From positions 124,001 through 188,000 of the forward strand of contig NOWV01000126.1 of the NCBI GenBank assembly GCA_003344405.1: a stretch of 64,000 nucleotides of DNA, written 5' to 3'. Both the position numbers and the translations under genes were made by a program. The DNA is from Trichoplax sp. H2. Lineage: Eukaryota; Placozoa; Uniplacotomia; Trichoplacea. The notes under the pieces are model-generated. The model worked only from the letters and a program-made list of their open reading frames with translations, was not told the DNA's origin and made no database searches. The stretch's first letter is position 1, and each line of letters starts with the position of its first letter. This document shows, piece after piece, positions 36,956-49,800 of the stretch.

Positions 36956-37630
36956 TATAGATAAATAAATTTCTAATATGGTTATGGTATTTGATGGAAT
37001 AGTATTAGAAAATTCTCTGAGCTAATCATGTATGATGAAGAATTAAGAAACAACTTTAGATTAATCGTAGTATTTGATACGATTATTTAAAAAATTGATT
37101 AGGTTTATCTCATTTCGGTCATAATTTGTTTAGTTTTGGAATTTATCTCTGTCAATATTATTGAAAATGGAATCATAAGTAACTTTCCATAGACAGCAAA
37201 TCTAACAACGAATTCCAAGTTTGAACTTTAACCACCGTATGAGCCTTTCGAATCTCTAAGCTGTGAATCTTTCTGAAAACCGTAACGCTACCGTGATTTT
37301 AAAACTTTCGAACCCCAAAATTTCAATCTATACCTGTCCTATAATTAATTATTAATAATTTTTTAAATTTATTTATATCATGCAAACTATTAGAAATTAA
37401 AATATTATTATCGGCTATTGATTTAAGAAGTATCATAATAAAATTTTCGTTTGATCGTTTAAGTCACTAACTTTAGATGCTTCGTGAGGTTTTAATTCCG
37501 ATAGCGATATTTTTAATGGTAAGTTTAGGTCAGTAATATCTATACATTTATTTATATTAACTAACATGTATAGGACATCACCGTAGGCTAATAACTTGAG
37601 TACAATGAATGCTGTCCATGTTGATTATTA
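36956..37630. other. Non-coding, downstream of GPCR 4
   Basis: No gene was found. The sequence is plain AT-rich 3' flank leading into repeat family E. Confidence 0.45.
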
Positions 37631-37639
37631 TACGCGCAC

Positions 37640-38190
37640 TTCTATTACGGATTACTTCTTGGGAAGCTTACTAGTCTAAGGTATCACACTAACTTTGAGT
37701 TGCTTCTAAGAATTACTATCTTAATCTGTTGTAAGGTTTAGTAAGATTATAGTAATATAGCAAGATCAATTAAAAGCCATCTTTTTAAAAATGCTCACAA
37801 TCAGTAAATACACTGTACTGTAATCTGTAAATCAGCTTCATTTAGTGAACCCACTATTCACTATTTTCTCACAAAATTAAATGGTATGAGCCAACAAATA
37901 TACCTACAAATAAATAAATTTCTTAAGAAATAAATATCAGATACACTTTAATGAGGTAATTAGATAAAAGGATGCAATTATTTATGAAAAATTGTCTTAT
38001 CTAAATTATGGGCGCCATCGCAAAGCCTTATTGGCCAGTAGTACAATCACATTATAAATGACGTTCTTAATTTTCATTTTTAAATAAAGCGCTAGTGATA
38101 TTGCAGTGCTATAGCCTATTAATTTGTGTACTCGTAAGTACAATAAATCGTAGCATTTCCTATATTACTGTAGAACCTACATACTTTAAG
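37640..38190 (-). repeat. Interspersed repeat family E, copy 2
   Basis: Reverse-orientation match to 29377-29990. Conserved words include ACTTTGAGTTGCTTCT (37690-37705) and GCCTTATTGGCCA-like sequence at about 38020. The right edge merges with a family C fragment. Confidence 0.5.
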
Positions 38191-38480
38191 TATTATTCTC
38201 AGCTATAATCAGCATTGCAACATTCTATCATTTTCTATACGTATTTAGATTATTATATATATATGATTTACAACTGTAGTTCTATTCTTAACTGTAACTT
38301 TAATAGTAAGCCCATACACTACTGTATACTGTTATCTGTGATCTAGTATAGAATCTTCCAGTACAGTGCATAGTTGCGAACTTCTAATTATGTCTTAAGA
38401 TAAATATAGTAAGCTACGCCACCATACATCATAATAAACACGGCTAATTGTCCACAATCCCAATACTAAGTTATGTTACA
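38170..38480 (-). repeat. LTR-like element, family C, fragment
   Basis: About 310 bp resembling the right two thirds of 32181-32636, ending GTTATGTTACA. It is more diverged than the other copies, and its left end is not clear. Confidence 0.6.
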
Positions 38481-41400
38481 AGTAATTAATATACTAGACC
38501 TGTATCACAGCATTTTAATAGAGTAACCAAGTTTTCTAAAGTGTATTTAATAATCCCGAGTGATTTCATAAGTACTTATGGTGCTGTCGGTATCGATATG
38601 CTGGAATCCCCAAAAACTCAATTTAATCCTTTTTCAAGCTATAGATAATCCAAACTAAAGTTTTTATATATTAACAATTTAGAATTATTGGTAAAATTAA
38701 AAGAAATTGAAGTAACATTTCCAATCAAACAATAATAGAATTTAAATAACTTTTTGACTTTAAGTAACTAAGAATGAAAATGTGGAAAGAGTTAATAATT
38801 GATAATTATGAGAAAAACACAAACACAGACATTACATTTCCGTTCTAGTTAATTTAAGTAAAATTTTTCAAATAATGACGAAAATATGTTATATACAATT
38901 CTGAAATCTTTATGAAATCGCATATTTTAAAGTACGTTCTATAAACTATCGTCGTTCTTCAATACAGTATTATAGAATTATTGATAGCTTTTATATATCA
39001 CAGCACAGCAATGATGAAATAACCATAATTTATTGAATTAGCAACTACAGCATTTCATTTTTTAACTGCAGTTCGCCTAAAGGCAATTTCTATGGAATTG
39101 TTTTACAGCTATCAAATTCCAATAAATATTTCATTTCTCAGAATATCAAAATAAAATTGATCATAAGAGTTTTCTATCGATCTAATGTAACGGCAAGCTG
39201 GTTTTCAAGTTTAAAATTTCTAGTATTAGCGATTTAAGAAAGAATACCATATCAAGAGTATCCTGGAATGTTATTTATGACAAACAATAGGTCACTATAT
39301 AGTTTACAGGACTAAAGTACACGACGCAGCCGTTTGCAGATATAGAATTTACAAATAAAACAGTGCTCTTAGCTATTTTTAACTATAAATGAAGGTATAT
39401 TTTCGATTGGTTACTCCAGTATTTTAGAAAATGTGCTTAAATATGCTTAAATATAAGGCATTGTTACTGAGTAACTTTTGTAAAGTTGTCGTAATTTGGT
39501 TCCTATATAACATAACTCACCTGGAGAGGTGTTTATATTAAATTATCTATGGCATTTTACGCATTTAATAAGATAATCGTATGGTTTTGTAATATTATCT
39601 AAGTACTAATAACTAATGATAACGCTTTAAAGTTTGAGTTCAGTTACGTCTGAAGAGAGATTATTTATTAATTAATGATGTTACTTTTCCTTCTGACAAC
39701 AGAAGATTGCCAGTATTCAGAGTCGCTGCAGGTAAATGTCAGGTAGGACAAGCCTTACAGTAAGTTCTTAGTATTGAATTTCTGTATTAGCCCAATTTTG
39801 TCACGTTACAAATTTCTATTTATAGCGATTGTATAATTATTTACCATGGATTTTACCTTTTAAAAGTTGTATTTTTGTTAAGATCTTTTATTCGTATGAT
39901 TATTAATAAAGATGAAGGAAATAGCCATAACGTTTAGAAATGTGAAATCATTTTGTTTTTATTAACTGAGTCGTATGCCTTAATTAAACAAAGCACATTT
40001 ATTAAGTTCCTCATAATGTTATAATTAAAAGCTTTCATTTACTGATTTTGCTAAAGATAAGATTAAAACTTCAAGAAGGTTAAGGTCTTATTCTTAGCAA
40101 AAATTGACGTAAACTATAAACTAGTTCTTTAGGATATAAAGTATTTCCGGTTTACTCGAAGCTGCAAAAAATTTGTTCTTAAGTCATCATTTTGTCTGAA
40201 AGTAATGCACTTTAATTTAAATTCATGAAAATGCTATATAACAGTATATAGAACGCGATTGCTAAACATATTTTCTGTATTGTTTGAATAACAAGCTTCC
40301 TATCACATCTGATACAAGCCGAATTAAATTGTTTAGTTAATTTTTAAACTATGTTTGCAGCTATTCACTATTGATTCACGAGCAAGCAAATGAATATCGT
40401 TAGTCATATCCAATCCAATGATATAGATATCCATTTGTAATGAAGCGTCTTCTCAAAAATATAACAAAAACTACAGTTTCTTGCAAACTTCACTTTATGA
40501 CATAAGATTATGTTCCACTTACTACTAACAAGGACTATCTAATTACAATCAGGCTATCTCTGAACTATATGAATTATCACAGCAATATTCACTGTTGATA
40601 CAAAATTAATTACACAACGATTTTCTTTCAAGCACAATCATATCTTAACAATTAAGCAGCAAGTTCATGTTTGAATTTGCTATCACGCTATCAATTCATA
40701 ATTTGTGCTTCTAATTAAAACATCACAATACAAATCGCACAGCACTAACATAAGTGGAACAATCTATTATTATCTCAAAATTTTAATATAAGCATCTCAA
40801 TACAATTACTACAATACCTGCTATAAACGTCTTACACAATTAGATACTTGTGCAGTCTTGTAACCTAGCTTACAATTCAGCTTATTCTCGTACAATCTTG
40901 AATCGTAATCTAAGCTGTATTTGGGGCTCCACTACATCATTAATAAAATGCTTAAAAGTAATATATTATAATTATAAATGAAATATACGGAGCCTCCATT
41001 TGATCTATGGTAATTCAATGGATAATCAACAATATAAGCAGCAACCAAATTAATTACAGCTTTAAGAAATTTGTAAGCTTAAAGAATATTTCTTTCATTT
41101 AATAATCGCAATATAAAAACGTAAGATCTCGGGCGAAATTCAGTTAAATTACCATTTCTGCTTAGAGATTAGGTCCTAATTAATACTATATACATGCACT
41201 GGTAACTGTTACTAACGATTAGAGAATAGAATAGTAGAATTAAGTGGCTGGATTTAGTTTATCGTTGAGACACTCACAAACAGGAAAAAATTTTGCATTG
41301 ATGAACTAAAATGTTTATTTAAATTATGCTGTACCACAAATGTGATCCTTGCCTAATCTATATTACAAGTATTCCTTCATCGTCTAGCCCTTATGCAACG

Positions 41401-42495
41401 TACTTACCTCTTTAAACCACACTAATACATTGGAATCCTATTCTATTGATGCCCTATTTTCTACTTCAGTTCCGCAAGTATAAATGGAAATACGAAATAT
41501 TGATAATATCGTGATAAAAGCCATCGGCGACAATCAGTCATAAGACAGAGAATACTATTTCTATCTGTATGGCCACAGTAAATACCGCAAGAGACGAAAA
41601 ATACTATTGCATAAGGAAGCATTTTAGACTAGGTATATTATAAATGAATTGATTAATCTAAAAGATGTAGAAAATGCAATTTCGAAGTATGTCACTTTGA
41701 GGTATTTATGTAACTTGTAATAAGACAAAACTCAATCCTTATTACTGAAATTGTTTGAAAGAGTTGTAGATTTCGATTTACCTAGGGTTTGTGGTTGTAT
41801 ATGATTTAATTACGAAATAAAATCCATAATTAATGCATACCGATTGTTAAGGCTATGCCGTACTGCATATTGTATTTATAGTATTCTGCATACCTACATA
41901 ATGAATTATCATTACTATCGTTAATTTCAGTGTAGTATGCGTAGAGCATATATTAGAGTAAGAGAGTTACAGTGAGCTCATACAATTTATGTAACGTATC
42001 GAGTTCGTAATGCACTACCGTTTCAACAACCATAGTGATTAGATATAGATATTCAGGAAAACATCGAATCTAATCACATGCTATGACATTAACACAATAA
42101 GTAACTGGAATTTATCTAGTGACTGCTGCTGTAGAGAGGAAAGGTAAAGTAGACTACTACTAGGACAATTTTAATCATCAAGGATGCTGTTAAGTAACGC
42201 TGCACATTGCATGCTGTACAGTACAGTATACGAGACAGTACGTATTTACTTAGTATAGCACTATAGAAAAAGTAGATTAAGTTAGTGAACATAGTTTGTA
42301 AATATTGTAAATATCAATTTTATTAATAGAGAACTTGTAGCTATATTATTAATATTTTATCTATTCATACAGGTTACAGCTTATATTTCAGCGCATAATA
42401 CGAAATCTTAGCGTAAAAGCAATCTGAAATATTCATTAATTAGTCAGAATAAAATTGCTTCTACTGTAAGAGTACTAGTTTATAATTAATTATAA
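38481..42495. other. Non-coding, 4 kb, downstream of GSTK-like gene A
   Basis: No gene was recognised. About 70 bp at 40444-40515 are repeated within the broken gene copy at about 48045-48118. From about 42299 to 42495 the sequence is homologous to 47453-47631, showing that the partial duplication of gene A carried nearly 200 bp of 3' flank. TACAGTA-type heptamers become frequent near 42210-42245, including a doubled TACAGTACAGTA. Confidence 0.5.
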
Positions 42496-45400
42496 TTATA
42501 AATTACAATTCCATCCGCAAAGCATATCGGCTACAATATTTAAGCGATCCTGACCAAATATTAGAGTACCGTCGTTGACTTGAAAAGCGGGTACACCGAA
42601 CGCTCCAGCTTTTAAGGCGCTAGTTAATAAATTAATTATTAATGATAGATGAGTTAATACGACATAGTCAGATACGCGTAAATACTGATATTGATAAATT
42701 TGAGTTCATAAAGTTGTTATCCTACCGAGACATATTTTGTGCAAACTGATCTTTGATATTATCTTCTTCAGCTTTTGATAGAATGTCTTTAGCGTCATAC
42801 CCAGCTTCTTCTATAACCTCAGCAACTACCTATTTGACACGAATTGAAACTGAATTTTGTTTACAGTTGCATAGATAACTTCTATACGAGATAGCATTTC
42901 TAATTTAATAACCTTATCATCACTTAGATCACGATCTGCTGTCCAAAGCTCTTGAACTAGTTTCCAAGTCGATAATAACAATAAGATTTACAGCGGTATA
43001 CGTATTAAATGGATTGGTAAGATAAAATATGGCAAAACAGGATATATGCTAGTGTATGAGTAATTCATGATTTGCCAGCTTACATATTTTTCTACGTAAA
43101 TCTGCAGCATCGTTAACGAGAATCGCACGAAGCGTAGTGGTAGATATGTATGGAAACTTTGAGTTAAACTTGAATGGCATACCACCGCGGAGCGCTATTT
43201 GCATTTGCATGTCTCTACCGGTGGCTTTTAAAAAAGCTGGATTAGCAGCATCCAGAGCTGCCTCCTTTTTATAAGCATATCAATAACTTTCAGATTTAAT
43301 TTGATATCAAAATTGCAAAGCTATTTTGCAATATTCTTCGGTATCAACTTACAACTGGTGCTTTGTTTGCTTGGATTAAACCTGGTAGCGACACAGGTAC
43401 CCATTCTACATCTACAGTTACAGGCTTTAATTGTTCTACCAAACGTTCGATCTAAGTTTTTAGAACCATTTATATTGCAAATTTATTTATTCGTTTAAAA
43501 ACGAAAAAAATTTAAGCAAAACTAATTTACCGCAACGGCTGCTATATAACTCCATGGACTCACGAAATCGTAATAAAATGTAAGTTTAGCTCTATGACCA
43601 GGAGTCGCTGAACTTGGTAATCTTAGTCTCAATTCTGAGGCTTGATTATTGCCCAGCTCTCTTTCTACAAAATATAATCGATCGGGTCCAAAATATATTT
43701 TGCGGGAGACACGAAAGCTAAGTAAAGTACATTATAATGGCATTAATAACAACAAATATAAATACGTATATGTGCGTTGCAGTGATGAATGCAATAGAAA
43801 GATGAACTTTTATCAAGATATTACCATGGTACACGAAATATACCAAGTTTATTTGCTTCTTCATTAAGTTTTTTCAACGGTTCTTCGCCTCTAGCTATCT
43901 GTTGCTGTACATTTAAGCTCAATCCTGCTTCCTTAGCAATATTCTCCAGTACCTAACATAATAATGGCATCAAAATATCAACGCCTTATCATCTAATGAT
44001 ATTATGATGGTTTGTAACAATGTTAAATTAAGTCTTTAATTTCAAAGCCAGGTACCGATAGCTACAATTCATGTTGAAGGGCATATTTGTTACTAACACT
44101 AAATCTCTTTAGAAGATAGACAGTTCGCATCGTAAATCCTGTAATTCTACCTTACTATCTTGAATATCACAATCTTTTAGCCAATAGTGAGAGAATAAAG
44201 CCAACGATAGCTTTTCTCTGTCCCCGTTATTATCAATAGAAGCTAATAGCTTCTGCGGTGTACCATCTTGATCTTCATATCGAGGAGAGCGATTGATTGG
44301 AACATTATATCGTTCACACATCATTTTTAGATCTTTAAATTTTTAGATAATACGAGGTTTATTAGTAACAGTATGCGGTAATCTTTAGATGGTAAGATTT
44401 CAAGTTGATCTATTATAGCAAAGTTTAGGGAAGGAACAATTAACTGTATATATGAGTATGGATATTATATTGTGTTATTGATTGATAACCTGAACGAACA
44501 ACATCATTGCTAAGTTCGGTAAACCGGAAACACAATTTTAATGATTTGCATTATACAATTAACTAAAATCTATATTTTCATAAATACTACGCAAACGTGA
44601 TGTTAAAGATTGCAGCATGCTTGCGCGTAAGTTATGTTTTAATCATTCTACCTCTTTCCATCCAAACTTTCTTTGCGGAACAATCACCTTTAACTATAGG
44701 TGATCCAACACCGGCGCGATCCTTAATAGAGTCTGGAATCAAAGAAATTTACAATTTGTTTTAGTTCTGTGTCATTACGATTTTATTCGTAAATATTTAG
44801 GCGGATGTTGAATAAGTATATTCATGACCGTACGAGTGCAGTAGTTATTACATTTTCAGTAGGACTACTAAAGTGATTATAATTATTGCCAACTATATTC
44901 AACTTGTTATAAAGCAAAATTGATTCTGTAGCAAGCAGGATAATTTCGAAGTGATACCGTAAAAGTGAGGTTTTACATAGTAGCAAGAATCGATCGTACT
45001 GTAATGGGGGTTACATCGTGCATGAAATTATTTTAAAAGAGTAAAAATGATAGGTATTAAAAATTTAGCTTTCAGCTACAACCTCATCGTAGATATTATA
45101 CTTTACTGTATATTCCTGATTATCAAAGCATAAGAAGCACAGTTTTTCTTCAAAATTTTAGACGTAGTACGTTCTAAGTAATACTAATAATTCTCATTAC
45201 TGCATTTCATTCGGCATACAGTATTGCTGTGACCACCAAAACGATTCTATTTATAATTCGATTTACCGTAACTAAGAGAAGTTATAATATGCCACTACCA
45301 GGGACTACTGAAGAGAGAAGACATACGGTTATGAAGCCATCTTATATGTACTATTTTACGATCATTTATCATTACGTTATCAATCCAAGCTAATAGAGAT

Positions 45401-46112
45401 AAATCTATTACTGTACGTGAAAATAAAATCTTGGCAGCAACTATTTTGCGGTATGAACTGCATGAGTATTCCTTTGCAAGATCATTGCTATTCAGATCAG
45501 TAGCAGATTAAATTACTGAAGATGTTGCCATAATTTTAGGATATAAATATTTCCGTGATGTATCGTAACACCGTATTACAAGGACACTCGAATAGATTAT
45601 TTGCTTTATTTTATTGCTGTAGATGTTACATAGAAGTTGTGATGTAATCGCAGAGAGAGCAACGAAAATAAAGTAGGGCTAAGTAGTTTATTAATTTAGC
45701 ACTACTCAGACAATATCTTAGCGCTATAGTAGCATACCGAAGAAGCATATTAATTATATTATCAACTACAGTGCCGTACACTATAGAAATAAATCTGATC
45801 GGGGACTACTTGAGAAATAAGTAATCTCTGGCTCTACTCGATGTAGTCATGATCGCAGTTCAGATGTTGTCCATCGTATTTAAACTGTTTACTAGCAGGA
45901 GAAAATAAAAATTTTGTGATGTGGAGAGGAATATCAAGCACATCGATTCTATCAAATTAGAAGATATGTGGCTCGCACTTTGCATTACCTAAATAAATTG
46001 GCATCCATTGAATTTTTATCGGATTTTCTCGGGGTATGGAACGGAAAGCAGAAACTGCTAAATAGGAAAATGGGCAAGCAATATCATAATAAAACTCGAC
46101 CTCGCTAGCCAT
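42496..46112 (-). CDS. GSTK/DsbA-like two-domain protein, gene A
   Basis: Ten exons (minus strand, 5' to 3'): 46112-45989, 44732-44652, 44332-44151, 43952-43825, 43717-43531, 43451-43353, 43261-43084, 42956-42913, 42829-42726, 42619-42496. All introns are GT-AG, and the joined frame gives 416 residues. Each half is a DsbA-like thioredoxin domain of the glutathione S-transferase kappa / HCCA-isomerase family. Domain 1 (about 1-210) has YYDIACPFSY with C13 where human GSTK1 has catalytic Ser16, and RVP before the third exon-4 boundary (cis-proline at about 171). Domain 2 (about 211-416) has YYDFVSPWSY (S225) and FGVPAF with its cis-proline. The protein ends GWNCNL, so there is no peroxisomal signal. 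Likely substrates are glutathione and hydrophobic electrophiles. Exon lengths match gene B except in the last exon. Start ATG chosen by alignment with B and C; an upstream in-frame TTG was rejected. Confidence 0.87.
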
Positions 46113-47631
46113 CTTTGCTTTCAGTCCTGCATCTGCATACGGATTCTCAAATTGTAACAATAATACGATGACACAGTCGATGCTTAATTTATTGCAGACG
46201 TAGTCATGTTTACTGTTAAGTGTTTACACTTATTTCCTGTAGTCTAAAGTATAGTATTGTGAATACAGTTAGTACTTTATCTATTGTTACTCGTATAATC
46301 GAACTTTAAAAATAATATCATATGATTATGATTCTTTTTGGACTTTGGACATCTTTGACCTTCTACTAAGATGTCGAGGACATGTGATACAATCACATGA
46401 GTAGTATAACACCATGACTGAACTGTAAACATGGTTCTTCTAGTACTGTATACGCGTCTATCTGTATGCAATATGCACATTTGTCAAAGTACAAATACAC
46501 CATAAATAATGACATACAGTAGATTAAGTATTTATGTCGTAATAGGTTTCTGCCTATATAAGTTCGGTTGACTAAACTTTTTATCATTGAGGTTTAATTT
46601 TACCTGTTGCTCGTTAATAACTGATTTTGTAGTTTTTACGAGTAAAATAGCGTTGATCGTATTAGTTAGAATAAAGTAAAAGTAGCTCAATATTCTGAAG
46701 TTTGCCTGTGTGACTGCAGTGCAGGAGGGTAGTTTTATGCTAAAACTAAAATAGTAGTTGATAGTAGTAAATTAGAAGAGCAGAATACTTTGCTTTATCC
46801 TTGTCAGGAGAGTAGTCCGTGACAACAGTAGACAGTATAACATTTACAATATAGCACAGTCAGGAACTTCTAAGCGGAAACATGCATGCAAAATAAAAAG
46901 TACGAGTACAGTAAGCAAAATACAGTTTAACGAGCGATGCATCGACTAGTCGAAATTAATGCACATTATACAGTACTGATTCTAAACCTATTCTATATCA
47001 GTAGCAGCATCAACACAACAGATATCAATCAAAATCAGTACGGGAACCTTGAAAATGCATATCAGAGCATCTATGCTGCAGACTACCCGCTCGGCAATTT
47101 TAACCTTAAAGATGTTGTAGAACCTTATGTTAAGATCTTTTCGTTTAGTTCCTAGTTCGCCACTGTTTCATTCGTATATTTATCCTACATCTACAATCTA
47201 CAATGTCAAGAAAGATTGTAGACCTTCCTTGTTAAATATATGTCTGATTTTCTTGCAATAAGATTAAAAGAATTCGCTCCAGTATACAGATCATAACTAC
47301 TGGTACAACCATGAACTACTACAGTATATCTACATTGTACAGAGAAATAATGGTGCACTGTACGGGACGGTATAGTCCAGTTCCAGTATTATAGCATGTC
47401 ATAACTTTGCACATTTTTATATTATGGTACCTTAAGTCAACGATTATTGTCTGTAAATATCAATTTTATTAATAGAGAATTTTAATCTTCGGCTATAGTA
47501 TTGTATCTATTGATACTGGCTACAGCTTATATTCGAGTGCATGATATGAAATCTGAGCGTAAAAGCTACCTGAAATATTCATTGATTAGTCAGAATGAAA
47601 TTGCATCTACTGTAAGAATACTAGCTTATAA
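46113..47631. other. Intergenic, rich in TACAGTA-type heptamers
   Basis: 5' flank of gene A and 3' flank of its broken copy. A segment at 46338-46440 resembles 49945-50035 upstream of gene B (shared words TTTGGACAT/C-CTTTGACC and GAACTGTA). No exon was recognised; short frames here have no domain. Confidence 0.5.
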
Positions 47632-48196
47632 TTACAAATTACAATCCCATCCGCAAAGCATATTGGCTACAATATTTAAGCGATCCTGACCAAATATTAG
47701 AGAACCGTCGTTGACTTGAAAAGCGGTTACACCGAACACTCCAACTTTTATGGCTCTAGTTAATGAATTAATTATTAATGATAGATGTGCGTATACTGTA
47801 CGCAGATAGATGAGTTAATACGACATAGTCAGATAGGCGTAATTACTGATAATAATAAATTTGAGTTCATAAAGTTGCCATCTTACCGAGACATATTTTG
47901 TGTAAACTGATCTTTGATATTATCTTCTTCAGCTTTTGATAGAATGTCTTTAGCGTCATACCCAGCTTCTTCTATAACCTCAGCAACTACCTCTGTGACA
48001 CGAATTGAAACTGAATTTGTTTATAGTTACGCAGATATGATAAAGTGTCTTCTCAAAAATACAAAAGAACTACAGCTTCTTGTAAACTTCACTTTATTAC
48101 ATAAGATTACGTTTCATTGTTGTAACTCTTTCCATCCTGATGAGCAATCGCTTTTAACTAGCGGTGATCCGATACTAGTTCGATTTTTAACAGAGT
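47632..48196 (-). pseudogene. Partial, broken copy of GSTK-like gene A
   Basis: It contains homologues of gene A exon 2 (48196-48126), exon 9 (47990-47887) and exon 10 (47755-47632), and lacks exons 1 and 3-8. The exon 2 relic is 71 bp rather than 81, which breaks the frame, and its donor G is missing (GAAAGAG followed by TTAC). Exon 9 is nearly identical to that of A and keeps its splice sites. Exon 10 is open to its stop, but the cis-proline motif GVP has become GVT, which should disable a thioredoxin-type fold. The exon 2 relic is joined to the intron 8 relic through about 70 bp also found at 40444-40515. It is a decayed duplicate, not a functional gene. Confidence 0.85.
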
Positions 48197-49324
48197 CTGG
48201 AACGAAAATATCTGCTATCGGCTTTTGTTCTATACAACGGCGATATCACCGTAAATGGTTATACAGTCGGTGATAAGCAAGATAATGCTGAGCTGATATT
48301 GTAACATATGGGCTTTGCAAAATAGCAGTAAAGATTCTAGGCATGGTAATTTCAAGGTTATTCTAGAGATAAATTATAAATCAGGGACTTTTTAAAATCG
48401 TGAAAATCCATCAGAGAAGTTCTAAAATCACAAAGTGCTGCGTAGAATTACAGTAACGTTATTTGATGTAAGTTTATAGGAATTACTGTAATCGCTAACT
48501 GCGAATTCGTTTACTTTCTATACATCTCCCAAAAAGCAACGCTATTATTTATTTCCCGCAAGTTATCTCAAACGGGGTTAGACAGTAAAGTATACTGAGC
48601 GTAAATTGATACTTCATTTTAGAATTAAATCTGCTACGGAAATGCAGCATATCAAATGTTTATGTTTGTATGAGCATCTTGTAGTATACTGTACTGTACA
48701 TACTGTATAGTTCAGTATAGTCAGGTGTCTCAATTGCAAGTCCCTCATTAAGAACAGTAGTTGGACATTACAATTTGTTGTTGATTTTTAACCCCGCAAA
48801 ATGCAGTAGGCGTCACTGGTACTCCGTTATAGCATGTTGATGCTATGTAGGCGTGCATTTAAAGGTAGATGATTTAATTATGATATCCACGATTGCTTAT
48901 CTTCTTGTCGTATTCGTGTAGTGTCATTATCAATAATAGCTATTTATCCATGTGATATACTGTACTGCATAGCAATCGATAATGCATGCAAATGCAAACT
49001 GATGATGTTATTCTACTGTACTGTACTATATACTGTACAATCTGGCATATGCAGCAGGCTCTGTCGGCTAATGAAGAGCATAAGTTGTGTACACTGTAAG
49101 CAGTGAGTCAGCGAAAGTAAGCCCGTCGACGGCCTTGCTTAGTGGAATAATTAGGCCAGAAGAAATGGTCAGTAAACTAGTCCATTTTATGCTAACTTCT
49201 TCAAAGTCATTTGTCTATCGTACAGTATGCGGATCAAGATGTTCATTTGTATAGTGTTCAGTAGTCAGGAACCAACTGAATCACTCCACCAGCATTCTAC
49301 AGTACAATAAGTGTACAGTACTAG

Positions 49325-49515
49325 AGTTCATACTAACAAATGTATTGAAGGTTGGTACTACTCTCAATCAGCATGGAAGACAAGAGATTGTACACGTAGT
49401 TGAAATTAGTGTAAAATTAATCAACTACTAACTCCTATTCTCCCTTTCTTGTACAGTATTGAAAAAGCGACGGCTTCTATACGTACGCCGTTCACACTTA
49501 CAACGCATTATCTTA
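49325..49515. repeat. Local direct duplication, copy 1 (191 bp)
   Basis: It matches 49594-49800 at about 90%. It retains the short form at three sites where copy 2 has 5 extra bases: TA at 49356-49357, 49397-49398 and 49484-49485. Confidence 0.85.
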
Positions 49516-49593
49516 ACAAAATCGAACAAATATAGCGAAGTATATCATAGGGTGGACCGTGCACACTGTACAGGAAGTGGTTGTACTATTTGG

Positions 49594-49800
49594 AGTTAAT
49601 ACGAACAACTGTGTTGAAGGTTCGTGCTGTACTACTCTCAATCAGCATGGAAAACAAGAGATTGTACACGTACTGTAGTTGAAATTAGTGTAAAATTAAT
49701 CAGCAACTAACTCCAATTCTCCCTTTCTTGTACAGTATTGAAAAAGCGACAGCTTCTATACGTACAGTACGCCGTTCACACTTCCAACGCATTATCCTTA
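49594..49800. repeat. Local direct duplication, copy 2 (207 bp)
   Basis: Sixteen bases longer than copy 1. Fifteen of these are three 5-bp insertions: TG-CTG-TA at 49625-49631, TA-CTG-TA at 49671-49677 and TA-CAG-TA at 49763-49769. Each replaces a single TA of copy 1. Confidence 0.85.

Noticed and set aside
43261-43451. Apparent frameshift between exons 6 and 7 of gene A
   Set aside because: On re-reading, exon 6 ends in codons for NKAPV at phase 0 (43353) and exon 7 starts at 43261 at phase 0, so the frame is intact.
43301-44324. Several short frames on both strands inside gene A, and similar ones inside B and C
   Set aside because: They overlap exons of the spliced gene models, either antisense or reading from exon into intron. 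Only the spliced frames give a continuous GSTK-like protein.
47914-48273. 119-codon plus-strand frame
   Set aside because: It lies antisense to the exon 9 and exon 2 relics of the broken gene A copy and has no domain, so it is a shadow of that sequence.
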